From: Azolla caroliniana
Taxonomy: Eukaryota > Polypodiophyta
Reading direction: 5' to 3'
Assembly (NCBI GenBank): GCA_043228905.1
Contig: JBHGNT010000012.1
Coordinates: forward strand, 11,718,001 to 11,782,000
DNA length: 64,000 nucleotides
Position numbers and translations under genes: made by a program. Each line of letters begins with the position of its first letter. Position 1 is the first letter of the stretch. The notes under the pieces were generated by a model. That model worked only from the letters and a program-made list of their open reading frames with translations. It did no database searches and was not told where the DNA came from. This document shows, in pieces, positions 32,365 to 43,877 of the stretch.

Positions 32365-34143
32365 AACTCCCCCTCCAGTCCTATGGGGTGGAGTCGGTTA
32401 GTCCTATCCTTTATTGACAAATTTAACATCGGGAATTCTTCTGGTATATGTGGTTTAGAAGATAATTCTTCAGAAGTAACCAAAGTTTCAGTTGTAACTG
32501 TATTGTCACAAGAACCTAAAAGTTCTTTTAGAAGACTTACATGAAAAATTGGATGAATTTCAACGCCACTGAGAAGAGCGAGATGATAGGTTGATGAACC
32601 AATGCGTTATAGGACTTGAAAAGGTCCACAAAACTGTGGGGCTAACTTAGCGTACTTACCTGTAGACAATGTCTTAGAATTGTGAGGTACACGTAGAAAT
32701 ACCTTCTATCTAGGGTTGAATACACGAGGTTGCCTATTATGATTGGTGTAAAAATGCGCTCTATCTTGAGCTATTTTTATATCATCTCATGGAATATGCA
32801 ACATATCTTGCATATCCCGAAGAAAGCTTTACGTACTTCACAACTCATCATGATGTATATTAACATCAATCGGGGTTCGTGGCTGAAAACCATACATCAA
32901 CATAAAAGGTATATCATGTCGACGTATGTGATGAGGAGAGAGAGAAAAATGATAGAGAAGAGAAGAAGAAGAGAAAAGAATACTTGAATATATTATTAAG
33001 AAAAGAATACAATCTTCTTATACTCCAAGAGTAACAACCCCAAATAACTACTAAAATAGTTTTTCCTTTTCTCTCTTTCTTCTACTAATTGTCTTCTCAC
33101 TTCTTCAAATCTTCTTATTCTTCATCACTTCTTCTTGTAGATCTTCTATCTCTCCTTGTAGATATTCTACTCTTCCTCCTCCCTTAGATATTCTACTCTT
33201 CCCTCTCCCCAATTCCTAAGAATACCCTTATACTTATAGGTTTTCAGTTGCAATATTCTTGTTTTTTCATTTCTTTTCTTTTACATATCCTCAAGTTTGT
33301 GTGGTGCGTTTTTCATATCATTATTTCTGGTTTGTCATCCAAATTTGTCATACAAGAAATCTCTCTTTGTCAACTTTCTTACAAATATTTTCTTTTGAAA
33401 TTTGGATAAGAGATAAAGAAGTTATGAGCTTTTTTCTCTACCTTCCTTTTTTTGCTTAATTTCTTGCGTTTTTCTTCTTTTTCTTTTTTCCTGTTTTTTC
33501 TACTTTTGAAAAATGCCTCTAACTTTATATCTCTTCAATTTCATTTATCTTTTAACTCTTGGACCTTTCATATTGTGCTTTATTCTTCTATACCTTCGCA
33601 TCCATTGTATTTTTCACGGCCTTTTCCTATGAGCAAAAATCGACTTCACAGTATGCTTGGAGCTGTTATAAGCAAACTCCAAATTTGGGAGATAATGTTC
33701 CCATTTTGTTGGTTTTGCACCAACGTATGCTCGAAGCATGTCCTCAAAAATTTGATTTACTCGTTCTGTCTGTCCATCGGATTGACGATGATCCGTGCAG
33801 CTCATGCTCAACGTAGTTTGTAACTTCTTAAAGACTTGCGTCCAGAAGTCACTAGTAAACTTTAGATCTCAATCACTCAAGGTATCTATCGGTAAACCAT
33901 AAAAACGAAATAACTCGTCAACGAATTTGTAAGCCAATTCAGGAGTTGTTACCATAACCACAAACCAGATGGCATCATGGCCTATTTTGGGTGGGAGGAA
34001 GACGAACAATAAAATCCATGGATATACTTTCCCACTTATTATTGGGAATGTCCAAGGGATCTAAATGTCTTGGGCCTTTAAGTCGCTCGGCTTGGTTAAC
34101 CTGACATTGGTGACATTTAGTCACATAACTATGTATGTGGCTT
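32365..34143 (-). pseudogene. Chromovirus gypsy relic: integrase C-terminus and chromodomain
   Basis: Minus-strand sequence parallel to positions 2,260-3,300 of the young gypsy, with many stops. Visible are the [22 protein letters not shown] block (33,760-33,811), [24 protein letters not shown] (34,085-34,130) and the [14 protein letters not shown] chromodomain start (32,440-32,483). It is interrupted by the solo LTR at 32,929-33,650. The break at about 34,143 joins it to a different gypsy. Confidence 0.85.
32929..33650. mobile_element. Solo LTR of another family, 722 bp
   Basis: An insertion with TG...CA ends (TGATGAGGAGAG ... CGACTTCACA) and a perfect 5-bp duplication GTATG (32,924-32,928 and 33,651-33,655). 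It lies inside gypsy integrase sequence that is continuous in the young element at about 2,757. The left third is GA-rich and the rest T/C-rich. No coding sequence is supported. The orientation and superfamily cannot be told from the LTR alone. Confidence 0.85.
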
Positions 34144-35307
34144 TTGGAGTGCATGAGTTGTGTCTGATAGGTAGTGTGAACTTTGTTTAGAGCCATTGTA
34201 GCACGTTTCGTTTCCTCATAGTGTTGCTTGGTCAGCTCCATCTGTTCTTTCATCGCTTCCGCCAGTCTTTTCGTTGCTTCAGCCCCCGTCGATTGTTCCT
34301 CCGCCAGGGCCGCCGCTATCCGGTTAACCTCATCCCGAAGTTCCTATAACTTCTCCTGTTGCCGGTCACTTTCGGTGATCAATTTCTTGTGTTCCACATC
34401 CAAGTGTTTGTAATCCTGGTGTAGCCGATCAAAGTCGTCCATTTTTTGTTTCAGCCTTTGATTGATCAGATGGCGAGCACGGTCTTCCCAGTCCTTTTGT
34501 TGTCAGAGCTCTTCCTTGAGTCGCTCGATCTCTACTTCCACGGAGCGCCAGAGTTTGTCCTTTTCCTACAGGAGTTTTTCTTTTTCTTCCTTCAGTTGGT
34601 CATATGCTTGATAACCTTTTCGCAAGCTTTCTTCAGCTCGCCGGAGGCTTTCAACTAATTTCTTTTGTTCTTCCGCCGCCGCCTTCTTCCATTCACATTC
34701 TCTAGCCCTTAAGGCCTCTTGGGCTTCCAATTCTTCTTTCAGCGTGGCGAGTTCTTGTTCCTATGCCTTATTCGTATCCGGGACTTTTCCAGTCACCAGG
34801 GTCTTATTATTCTGAACACTCACCGATGCCGCCGGTTCTAAATGTTTTGGTCCTTCGATGACCAGCTTAGCCGTCTCTTCTCTGGTCTTTTCCATTTCTT
34901 GTTTCATGCTCCGGATTCTCAACCGGGCCTTCTCTAGGAATCTTCAGTTGTGATGAGCAACCGGTCCATGTGTGCTCTTTCTTTTGCTTCTATGTGGCAT
35001 ACCACCCTGACCACTTGTTCTCCTATCCACCGTAGCCATTGGCTGTCGGTGCTTTGTTGTCGTGCCAGTTCGGGTTGTGGTGTGGCTTCCTCACTCGCCG
35101 GGAACCTATTCTGGGTAGGTAGCGACATTTCTTGTTCGTGTTGTTGCTGATGTGCCGGCGACACCGACACTTCAATCACCGGTTTTTGAACATCCGATTC
35201 TGCTATTTCTCGCCGCGCAGGAGCTTCTAACACCGGAACTGGTTCAACTAGTTTTGACTCCTTCCTTGGCTGCGGCTCCTCGGGGTGGGGCTTTGGTATA
35301 CTATCCT
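34144..35307 (-). pseudogene. Coiled-coil continuation of the extra gypsy ORF
   Basis: Downstream of the 387-codon ORF, another minus-strand frame gives a long glutamate/lysine-rich helical protein, visible around 34,975-34,144. It includes REETAKLVIEGPKHL, ECEWKKAAAEEQKKLVESLR and AEAMKEQMELTKQHYEETKR, interrupted by about four stops. The heptad-like spacing suggests a long coiled coil. It joins the following chromovirus relic at 34,143. Confidence 0.65.
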
Positions 35308-36471
35308 TTACCGGACTTGATGCCTCCCTTTGTGGGCCTCATCGCGTGTCTGTGTGTGACGTAATAGGTGCTCAGTAGGTTCTTCTTCCTGCTCCTCTTC
35401 TAGGGTTCCGCTATTGATTAACGCCGCCAAGGGGTCTTGCTCCGGTTGTTGTTCTGGCCGGCGCAACTTAATTTTTAAGGGTCTCATCGGTGTTTCCATC
35501 GGTGTCTCCTTCTCTGTCGTACGCTTCTGACTAGGTTGCTCCTTTGCCTTTTGTAAGGAGCTGACCGCTTTCCATCCGATCGCTTGTTTAGCCAGGATTT
35601 GTTGCCTTTTTGAAGATTGGTTGGGGGTTGATGAAGTCGGTCTCCCCCGCTTCTTCGGTTGTATCGACTCTACTAGCGGCGCTAAAAGAGTAAGCCATTG
35701 TGCCACCGCCGTCCACATCTTCTTGCCATCCTTTACTAAGTCTATGGCTACGCTTAGACCGTTAGCGATGATCACCGCCCAATCCACCTGTACTCCCTCA
35801 TAAGTTGCTATAATAAAACCCGCTCTGTTCTTTGGCATAGCCGGGGGTCGAGGGTGTACATGCCCATACTCATGAAGCACACGAGCGACTTCTCGGAATA
35901 GAGTGTCCTCGCCGCCTTGCGTGCGGTACACCTTGCTTGTTAGGGAGTACTCCCCGAAGAACTTCATGAGTATCTCTGGTGAAGGGTTTTCGATCGAGAA
36001 TATTCCGCCCTCTTGTAAGCAGGTCATGGCGCGGATGGCCTCTTCTGTGATGAGCTCCGAATCGATCTCCTGCACGACTTTCTCCACCTCGCCGATTCTT
36101 AGGAACCCTTCCAACCTATGTTGCTTGAACCATTTCTTGGCCACTTCCGAGAGTGCCATGTGTTCCATATCGTCATCTGAGTCTGTGGAACTTGGTAGAA
36201 TTGGTACGTCTATGCGTTCTTCTTGCGTTCGTCTGATCACTCTTAATCGCCTGTGTGCACTTAGTGCTCTGTTCTTGTGAAATGAGGACTCTCCGAGGCG
36301 GAGGTTTTGTCTCTCCATGTGTGCGCTTAGTGCTCTATTCTCGATTTCCACGCATGCACGTCGTGTACTATAATAACAATCTATTGACACGTGGTGTGCT
36401 TTTAAATAGGCTTTAATTAGCCACCAACCACATAGCTTTTCAAAGTGCCCGTTTGCTCCTCGCCTATGCAT
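35308..36471 (-). CDS. Extra ORF downstream of gypsy pol, 387 aa
   Basis: Open from ATG at 36,471 to 35,308. It starts about 200 bp after the integrase frame fades. The middle (residues 100-260) looks folded, with VAKKWFKQHRLEGFL, EILMKFFGEYSLTSKVYR and VQVDWAVIIANGLSVAIDLV. The C-terminal third is basic and low-complexity (QPKKRGRPTSSTPNQSSKRQ resembles an AT-hook or nuclear signal), followed by an acidic tail. Plant Tat-lineage elements are known to carry extra ORFs after pol. No function is known to me for this one. Other parts of the host element are broken, so translation is doubtful. Confidence 0.6.
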   Translation of the reverse strand: MHRRGANGHFEKLCGWWLIKAYLKAHHVSIDCYYSTRRACVEIENRALSAHMERQNLRLGESSFHKNRALSAHRRLRVIRRTQEERIDVPILPSSTDSDDDMEHMALSEVAKKWFKQHRLEGFLRIGEVEKVVQEIDSELITEEAIRAMTCLQEGGIFSIENPSPEILMKFFGEYSLTSKVYRTQGGEDTLFREVARVLHEYGHVHPRPPAMPKNRAGFIIATYEGVQVDWAVIIANGLSVAIDLVKDGKKMWTAVAQWLTLLAPLVESIQPKKRGRPTSSTPNQSSKRQQILAKQAIGWKAVSSLQKAKEQPSQKRTTEKETPMETPMRPLKIKLRRPEQQPEQDPLAALINSGTLEEEQEEEPTEHLLRHTQTRDEAHKGRHQVR

Positions 36472-36676
36472 GATGAGTTTTTTTTATTTTTTTTAAAGCA
36501 TTAGTCCCGGTTTTCTGGTAACGCCGGCTCCTCTTGGTTGCTGGCCAATTCCTTGCCGCTTCCAAGTACCGCATTGGTCTCCACCTGATGGAACGGGTTT
36601 GGTGGCATGGGCCCATAATAGGGTTTAAGCCGGAACCCATTTACCCATTTGTCCAGTACTTCGCCGGCAAGTGTGC

Positions 36677-37950
36677 CTAACTAGTAAGAATCGTTGAATT
36701 CTCGCGTGATCCAGTATGGTCCGGTTCACCGGAACCGTAGCTTGCCCGGCATCCTACCCATCCGAGTCTGAAACACGAGCACCGGCTTGCCGATTCCGAA
36801 CAACTTCTCATTGCCCTCCCTATGCCGATCGACGAATGCCTTCCTTCGTCGCTGCTCAAGTTCCAACTGCATGGTACTCGCTATCCGATGCTCTTCCAAC
36901 TCACATAGTGCCGCCAATCGGATTTTCTCTGATTCCTTTTCACTCAGTCGCTCCCGAACTTGTATCCGTAAGCTCGGTACTTGAAATTCAATCGGCATCA
37001 CCGCTTCTAGTTCGAACGCTAACCGGAATGGTGTCGTCCTAATGCTCGTTTTATACGTCGTCCGGTAAGCCCATAGTGCATTGTGCAACATTGTGTCCCA
37101 ATCGGTCCGGTTCTCGTTGACGATCTTCCGGAGGATGTTCTGTAGTGTCTTGTTGGTGGACTCGGGCAGTCCATTGGCCTGCGGGTAGTACGGAGTGCTG
37201 CGCTTGTGTACTACTGTGTAGAATGTTCTTAGGATCTCCACTACTTGACCGAGGAAGTGTCCACCCTAGTCGCTAATTAATTCAATTGGACATTCGGAAC
37301 GGCACCAGATGTACTCGTAAAGGAACTTCGCCATTGATGTCGTGGTATTGTCTCGCAAAGCCTTGGCCTCTACCCACTTGGTGCAATAATCCGTAGCGAC
37401 AATGACGTATATGTTGCCGATTTGCATGGCTGGCGGCTTGAATGTTTCGACAAAGTCTAGCCCCCATTTTTGAAATGGTTCCAAGGGTAGTACCGGCCGG
37501 TGAGGCATCCGCGCCTGTTCTGTCGGTTGGCCCATTCGTTGACACAAATCACATGCTTTCGTATATCAGACCGAATCTTTCAGTGTCGTTGGCCACCATA
37601 GCCCACTATGCCATATCTTTCTTGTTGTAGCTTCACCGGGATAGTGTCCTCCAGCAACTCCACAATGTGCTTCGCGTAATATGGTGTCCTTTTCATCGCT
37701 CCGCACTACTCTCCACCATATTCCATCGGCTCCCTTGTGGTATAGGGTGTCCTGTAATAAACAAAAATGCCAGATTTGGACTGCCAATCGTTTCCGCTCG
37801 TCTCTGTTCATCTCTTCTGGAGGTAGTCCCGTGCTTAAGAACTGATGCATGTTCGTTAGCCATTTGTCATCGTCTGGAACTGTACTATCCTCCGTGGTTT
37901 CTGCTGTAATTTTAAATAGTTCTGACCAGCTCAAATAGTTGGCAACCACG
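36677..37950 (-). pseudogene. Tat/Athila-like integrase
   Basis: Minus-strand reading: an HHCC-type finger (AHCGVAGGHYPGEATTRKI... CDLCQRMG) interrupted by a stop at about 37,566; the core start WGLDFVETFKPP; ATDYCTKWVEAKAL with the second catalytic block ending ELISD; then the YYPQANGLPESTNKTLQNIL block with the catalytic E. It ends with RWTGPYWI-like sequence near 36,700. The catalytic residues are largely kept but the frame is broken. Confidence 0.85.
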
Positions 37951-37964
37951 TGTTGTATACCCGG

Positions 37965-39025
37965 TTAGTGATAAATTTCGAACTCAAATTCCTGTAGTAG
38001 CAATGTCCATCGGGCCAGCTTACCTGTGAAGGATGCCTTAGAGACCAAGTATAAAAGTGCGGAATGGTCTACGTGAAATGAAAATTTACGGCGCAACAAA
38101 TAGTGCTGGAACTTCGTGACACTATAAATCATCCCCAAGGCCTCTCTTTCCGTTGTAGAGTAATTTTGTTCCACTTGTGACAGTTTCCGGCTTGCATAGT
38201 ATACCGGCCGGTACCACTTGGGTTTGGTTAGCTCCATAAGTGCACAACCGATTGCTATGTCTGACGCGTCGACGAACACATGAAACTCTTTGGACCAGTC
38301 CGGGGGTTGTACTGCTAGTGCTTGCGATAGTAAGCGTCATCCTCTGTAGCCGTCCATTGAAACGGTGTCCGATGAACCACAACATGCAGTGGTGTTGAAA
38401 GATCTGCCAAATATTAGAGCATTCGGCTATGCCACCGGATTTGTCCTAAGAATCTACTTAATGCTTTGGACATCGTTGGTGGTGGTGCCTCAAGAATTGC
38501 CCTGACTTTGTCAGGGTCTACTGCTATCCCATCCTTGCTGGGCAATATGGCCAAGTAGTGTACCACTAGTCACCCCGAACACACACTTTGCCGGGTTCAA
38601 GCTTAGCTGATACCCCTTGCATTTCTCTAGGCATAACCGGAGATGGTCCAGGTGTTCCCCTTGCCGGCTATACACCATGAAGTCGTCTAGTTCACTTGCA
38701 TAAACATCGGGATGACCTCTCCAAATATTTCCATCATTATCCGCTGAAAGATAGCCGACGCTGTCTTGAGTCCAAACATTATCACTATGGCAACAAAAAC
38801 TCCCCACTTGATAACGAACGCCGTCTTTTCTTGGTCATCGGGGTGCATCCATATTTGATTGTGACCGCTGAATACGTCTAGGAATCTATATACCTCATGA
38901 CCGGCTACCATGTCCAAAACTCTATCCGTGAATGGAAGTGGAAAGGCATCGGTCATCGTCGCGGCATTTAGTTTCTGGTAATCGACGCACACCCGGATCT
39001 TCCCATTCTTCTTCTTCGGACTCAA
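37965..39025 (-). pseudogene. Tat/Athila-like reverse transcriptase and RNase H (broken)
   Basis: RT begins SPKKKNGKIRVCVDYQKLNA (39,025). The central block FGLKTASAIFQRIM and the catalytic site (LDDFMVYSR, 38,680-38,705) are seen across a frameshift. RNase H starts MFVDASDIAIGCALME (38,279) and runs to RWTLLLQEFEFEI. Frames change at about 38,690 and 38,380. Confidence 0.85.
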
Positions 39026-39039
39026 CCATGTGGCTTTCT

Positions 39040-41460
39040 TTACCGGCCGGATAAAATTGACTCGGAGTAACTTGCTTCTTTTACCCTTACCACATAATTA
39101 GGATTCATTTGGTAGCGCCTTTGTGCTACCAGTTTCGTGTGTTTGTTGAGATGTATCTGATGTTGATATAGTTGCGGATCCAGCCCTTGCATATCCTCAT
39201 AGGACCAGGCAAATACATCCCGGAATGCTTTCAATAATATAGTCATTGCCGTTTTGCTTCCTGGTGACATTTCTTTGGCAATATGTCCTGGTCATGCTTC
39301 CTCTCCAATTCCCAAGTTTACTTCTTCTAGCTGGGACGCCTTCACCCTTTGAGATACCGCCATTTCCCGTTCCAAGGCCTCTTGTGCTTGACGTAGTTCT
39401 CTAACGGCATCTCTATCCGGTTCCTCTCCGGCATCTTCCGGTTGTGCAATATATGGAGAGACTGCTTCAGCCACATCTATTTCGAACAAGGGTATGATTT
39501 TTGGATTATCCTCGAGATACTGGTCGACTTCCTCATCGGCGAGCCCTTCCAGCATATTAACGCTTTCAGCGTATAACGGTGTTAGCTCTTTGCCATTTCC
39601 GGTTTGTGGATGTGTCGGTACCCATACTTTGGTTTTGCCTCGTCAAAACGTAATCACATTCTTTCGCTAGATTTGCTTAATGTGCGTCGTCCGCAACCAT
39701 GGTTGTCCAAGCAATAGTGGGTAAGCCCCTTCGGTATTTAACTGGAGAACCACTGCAGAAATGCGGAATGCATGTCCTCCAATTGTTAACTCCAAATCTC
39801 ATATTAAACCGGTGGGTCTTACCGAACTCATATCTGTCATTCGGAGCCAAAACGGGCAAGGCTCCCACTCCTAGATTCCCAAGGTGTCACAAGTACGGAG
39901 GCTGATTACATTAACGCCCAATCCTCCGTTGACGATCGTCCCTAATAGCTCGTGTCTTTTGACAATGACGGTGATTGCCGGACTGCTTGTGTCCACCACC
40001 GCTGGCCCTTCCTTTGGGTTAGAAAAGAAAGCCGGAACCGACGACGAGTTTGGTGGTGTTATTGCCAATTTCAGCCCATCCATGAACCGTGGTACTAATT
40101 GTAGTAGCCAACCTAATGGCAACGTAATTTGACATTCCTGTAATGCCTGCCATGTTGGGTTTTCTGACTATATTGTGTCGGTGAGCTCTGCCAATGCCTC
40201 CTTTTGTTGTTTGACTTCCGCTGCATTCTGCTCATTCACCTTCTCTACCCATTCGGTGGCCTGTTTCCGAATAACCCTTGTGCTTCCCAATCCGTCGTCT
40301 TTCCTTTTGACCTGGTGGTGACTTGTTGTATATCCACGACCTTTGCTACCACCATATTGACTGCCAATCGTTTTTCGTTACTTTTCACCGGGCATTGGTT
40401 GTTGTAATGGCCTTCCTATCGGAAATAATAACAATACATTTTCCGGGTATTGCTGGATTCTGCTTTTGGCCCGGTACTTGGTTGAAATCCTTAGGTTGGG
40501 TGCCACTCAAGCCTCTCTCCGGCTCTCATGGGTATTCCTTCACCGGTTCCCGACGATCCTCCTTCTGGGTGTTTCATTTCTTATTAAAACGTTGGTGGTT
40601 CTTGTATCCCTGTCGGTGGCGATCTTCGTAATCACCGCGCTGATCCTCTCTCCTCCGGTTGTAACTTGGAGAGTGATCGCGATTAGAACGGTCACCATTA
40701 TAATCCTGGCACTTGTCATACTGGTGCCGGTCATAAGTGTCCCTTTTATCATTGTACCGGACATCCTGTACTGGCTGGTAATGCTCATCTCGATGCCAAC
40801 GATCTTCTTCCTCTTCCTAGTTGCTGTGGGTATCGATTTGTCTTACTGATGCCGCTTGCCAGTTCAGTAAGTTATATTCGCATTGGTCCATTGTGTGCGA
40901 CTTGGAATGGCATAACATGCATTGTGACCGCATGGTACATTCTATTGCAGAGTGCCCGGTATTGAGACAAGTCGTACATTGTATAGCTTGCCGAAAACGT
41001 AGGTCTTCTTCTATCGTTAATGCACGCTGGAGTGCCCCCATTGTTAGCCACAAGCTTGTTTGCTCCATCTCCCTAACCCGGTCTATGACCTGGTCGATCA
41101 TGTTGGTGTAGAAATCAATGACTGTGCACACCATATGCAAGGGTTCCCGGAGTGCTGCTAGGAATATTGCTTTTGCCTCTGCTTCCGGTGGTGCTCGACT
41201 TAGCTGGATGTCGGAACTCGAGCTGATGGTGACAGTGATCTCTCCTCCTCTTCTGTTAGAGGCGGTGTCAGAGGTCTTTCCTCCTCTTTTTTCTACGTCG
41301 AAGGTCTTCCCTCCTCCTTCGGAGGCTCACGTGGCGGTGTCGGAGGTTGATCCGCCTCGTGCCTTACTGAAGCTTCTAGTTCTGTTATCACTAGTTCCGG
41401 TGTCGGTATATTATCCGATTCGTCGTCCTCCGGTCCGTCCGGGGTGTCGTGACTATTGCG
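39040..41460 (-). pseudogene. Tat/Athila-like gag and protease region (broken)
   Basis: Fragments of a gag-protease polyprotein: an acidic, proline-rich N-terminal part (41,180-41,450, cut at 41,460), the two zinc knuckles (40,875-40,955), a protease-like stretch GTIVNGGLGVNVISLRTCD (about 39,885-39,940) and a region leading to RT (39,040-39,555). In-frame stops occur throughout. Confidence 0.75.
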
Positions 41461-42324
41461 GCTAAGTGGCAGCTAATTAGATACTACCATACTTTAACTG
41501 AGTAGCTAGTGGTAGCCAATTAGCTATTACCATACTTTAGCTGAGTAGCCAATTAGCTTAGCTAATTGGCTAAGTGACAGCCAATTAGCTACTACCATAG
41601 TTTAGTACAATAGCTAATTAGCTACTACCATACTTTAGTTGAGTAGCTAATTTGCAACTACCATAGTTTAGTATAGTAGCTAATTAGTTAAGTGATAGCT
41701 AATTAGCTACTACCATACTTTAGCTGAGTAACTAATTAGTTAAGTGATAACCAATTAGCTATTACCAGACTTTAGCTGAGTAGCCAATTAGCTATTACCA
41801 TACTTTAGCTGAGTAGCTAATTAGCTAAGTGGTAGCTAATTAACTAGTACCATAGTTTAGTACAATAGCTAATTAGCTAAGTGGTAGCTAATTAGCTACT
41901 ACCATACTTTAGCTGAGTAGCTAATTAGCTACTACCATAGTTTAATATAGTAGCTAATTAGCTAAATGGTAGCTAATTAGCTACTAGCATAGTTTAGTAC
42001 AATAGGTAATTAGCTAAGTGGTAGCTAATTAGCTACTACCATACTTAAGTTATAGTGGCTAATTAGCTAGTACCATACTTTAGCTGATTAGCTAACTGTT
42101 AGCTAATTAGCTACTACCATACTTTAGTAGAGTAGTTAATTAGTTGCTACCATGTTGACAAAGAGTAGCTAATTAGCTAAGTGGTAGCTAATTAGCTGAT
42201 ACCATACCTAAGCGAAGTAGCTAATTAGCTCAGTAGTAGCTAATTAGCTAGTGTCATAGTTTAGAAGAATAGCTAGTTAGCTAAGATGTAGTTGTGTAGC
42301 TAATTAGCGACCATGTTGTTGTAG
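41461..42324 (+). repeat. Palindromic minisatellite, array 1 of copy B (left-truncated)
   Basis: About 850 bp of the same TAGCTAATTAGCTA repeat as 23,640-24,900. It begins directly at the junction with the Tat-like gypsy. The 3' splice site is kept (TTGTTGTAG|AACC, 42,324/42,325) and the following exon stays in frame with copy A. The donor side is missing. Confidence 0.87.
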
Positions 42325-42833
42325 AACCTTGTGGATTAAGGAGGGCGCATGGGGTGTTCGGTGCTGATGACGTTGCAACCGAGGAGGAGATAGCTGCCAA
42401 CGTGGCTAAAAGTAAGAGATCTGCTATCACATCTCCTTCAGATCAGCTCCACCCTATTCTTTTGGAAGATGGTACTGAATTAGGCAACGATGTGAAAAGC
42501 CATGAAATATTGGAAACATGTAAATCTGAGGTTCACAACAATAGTGTTTTTGAACATTTGATGCAACATTTCTTCGAATCCCAAAACCTTAATTAAACCC
42601 CACCGAGCCCAACTATTGATAATGTCCAAACAGATCCCATTGTACTGAAAAAGCGAGCGCAAGATGTGCTTGACGTGCAAGTTGCTGCTAAGGTGATGGA
42701 AAGGTTGTCAGAGGAGGACACACTTGTGTAGTGGGTCAAAGAAGCAAGGCTAAATGGGCAATTGGCTAGAAAAAGGCTGAAGAAGGGGCCATGATCGGGG
42801 ACAAGACCAACTACTCGGTCAAGGGGCTCTTGA
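42325..42833 (+). pseudogene. Last exon of the zinc-finger-like gene, copy B
   Basis: Parallel to 24,912-25,883 but without the solo LTR. The protein reads LRRAHGVFGADD, then FEHLMQHFFESQNL, then KEARLNGQLARKRLKK and ends TRSRGS. Three in-frame stops are specific to this copy (after SQNLN, after DTLV, after KKGP). It provides the empty target site (CAGATCCCATTGTACTG) for the solo LTR in copy A. Confidence 0.75.
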
Positions 42834-43102
42834 GTTGGATCAAAATACTTATTAGTGGGATATGATTGTTAGCGATTTTCCTAGGGTTTTATGAGGTTTT
42901 ACTATGATCTATTTAGACAAGTGAAACCTCACATTGGTTGTTCGTTGATCCACATTATGTAATGGAACTCTATGATGTTTCTCCAAGATAATTATGTTCA
43001 TCTTGTTCTATGATGGAGAATATTTCATGTTCATTATGTTGTTTTGTGAGACTGTTAGTTACTTTGTGAGTGTGAATATGTTGGTGTTTTCTGATGTTGC
43101 AC

Positions 43103-43877
43103 AATCTAAAGGGTTTGAATCTATTGCTCCTAAGGCCGACGGCAGTGTGGAAACTATTGATGTTGTTGCGTGTTTAGAGCAGTGGGCTGATATCGACCAG
43201 ATCAATATCTACATGCACCGAGCTAATGACTAAGTCGACAATACAAGAGCTCCAGAATGTGAGGCCACGCATAACACAGTCGACCAGGGGTTTGAAGAAG
43301 AAAAGGACACTAATTGTGCCGACAGAACCTGAGTTGATTGAAATTGATCGTGTGCTACCAGTAATTGGTGTAACAAAGGCTCAATTACAGGAATGGAAAC
43401 CTAAACCATTAGAAGTCGAAAGAAGAGCCTTGGTCTTGGAGCTTGATAAAGTCCTGATGAGTGTGCGATATATGACACCAAGGAGGGATGCAAATCAATT
43501 TCTAGAGTGGGTTGTGCAATACTTTGATTTGTTTATTTGGAGTGAAAAACCACGTACAGATGTGTGGAAGTGTGTAGAAAGATTCTTCACGAAGTGACAA
43601 CAACATTTCAAGGGTCAGTGGACACGAGAGAATTGTGAGTAGAAGGATGTTCCAAGATTCAAAAGACTTTCTGATTTTTGGGCCACTTGGCCAGATTATA
43701 ATGCCGACAATACATTGATTTTGGATACATAACATTTCCGGCATTTACTTCAACATTCGCAGATGCTGTCTCATTCTACTTGATGAAATGCCTAAACTTG
43801 GTGAAAACATTGAGCTGCCAACTAACTGCATGGTTGTGAACTCCATACCGATCTCTGTATACAGATCATATAGGTAG
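43103..43877 (+). pseudogene. Unknown gene 2, copy B
   Basis: Homolog of 26,153-27,378 without the internal tandem duplication. A 70-bp or larger deletion has removed part of the acidic N-terminal region and shifts frame near 43,180-43,226. The 3' splice site of copy A (TTGCAG) is TTGCAC here, so the acceptor is lost. A stop replaces W at 43,597 (KW to K-stop), another occurs after RENCE, and a third after LDT. The conserved core (RVLPVIGVTKAQLQEWKPKP and DLFIWSEKP) is clear. Confidence 0.7.

Larger units (their letters stand above)
34144..41460 (-). mobile_element. Truncated Tat/Athila-like Ty3/gypsy with an extra 3' ORF
   Basis: A minus-strand, LTR-less gypsy fragment, order gag, protease, RT, RNase H, integrase, then a long additional ORF. 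Gag has two zinc knuckles, CTTCLNTGHSAIEC and CMLCHSKSHTMDQC (40,875-40,955). The protease has NGGLGVN, where an active-site D is expected. RT fragments are at 38,511-39,025. RNase H is at 37,965-38,279 (YYASRKLSQVEQNYSTTERE). Integrase is at 36,677-37,950. The RNase H and integrase look like the non-chromovirus plant lineages (Tat/Athila), judged from remembered family patterns. Stops and frameshifts are frequent. It stops abruptly inside the minisatellite of element copy B at 41,460. Confidence 0.85.

Noticed and set aside
36677-37042. Plus-strand ORFs over gypsy pol (for example 36,716-37,042 and 40,466-40,849) as genes
   Set aside because: They are antisense to clear integrase, RT and gag domains and show only mirrored composition.
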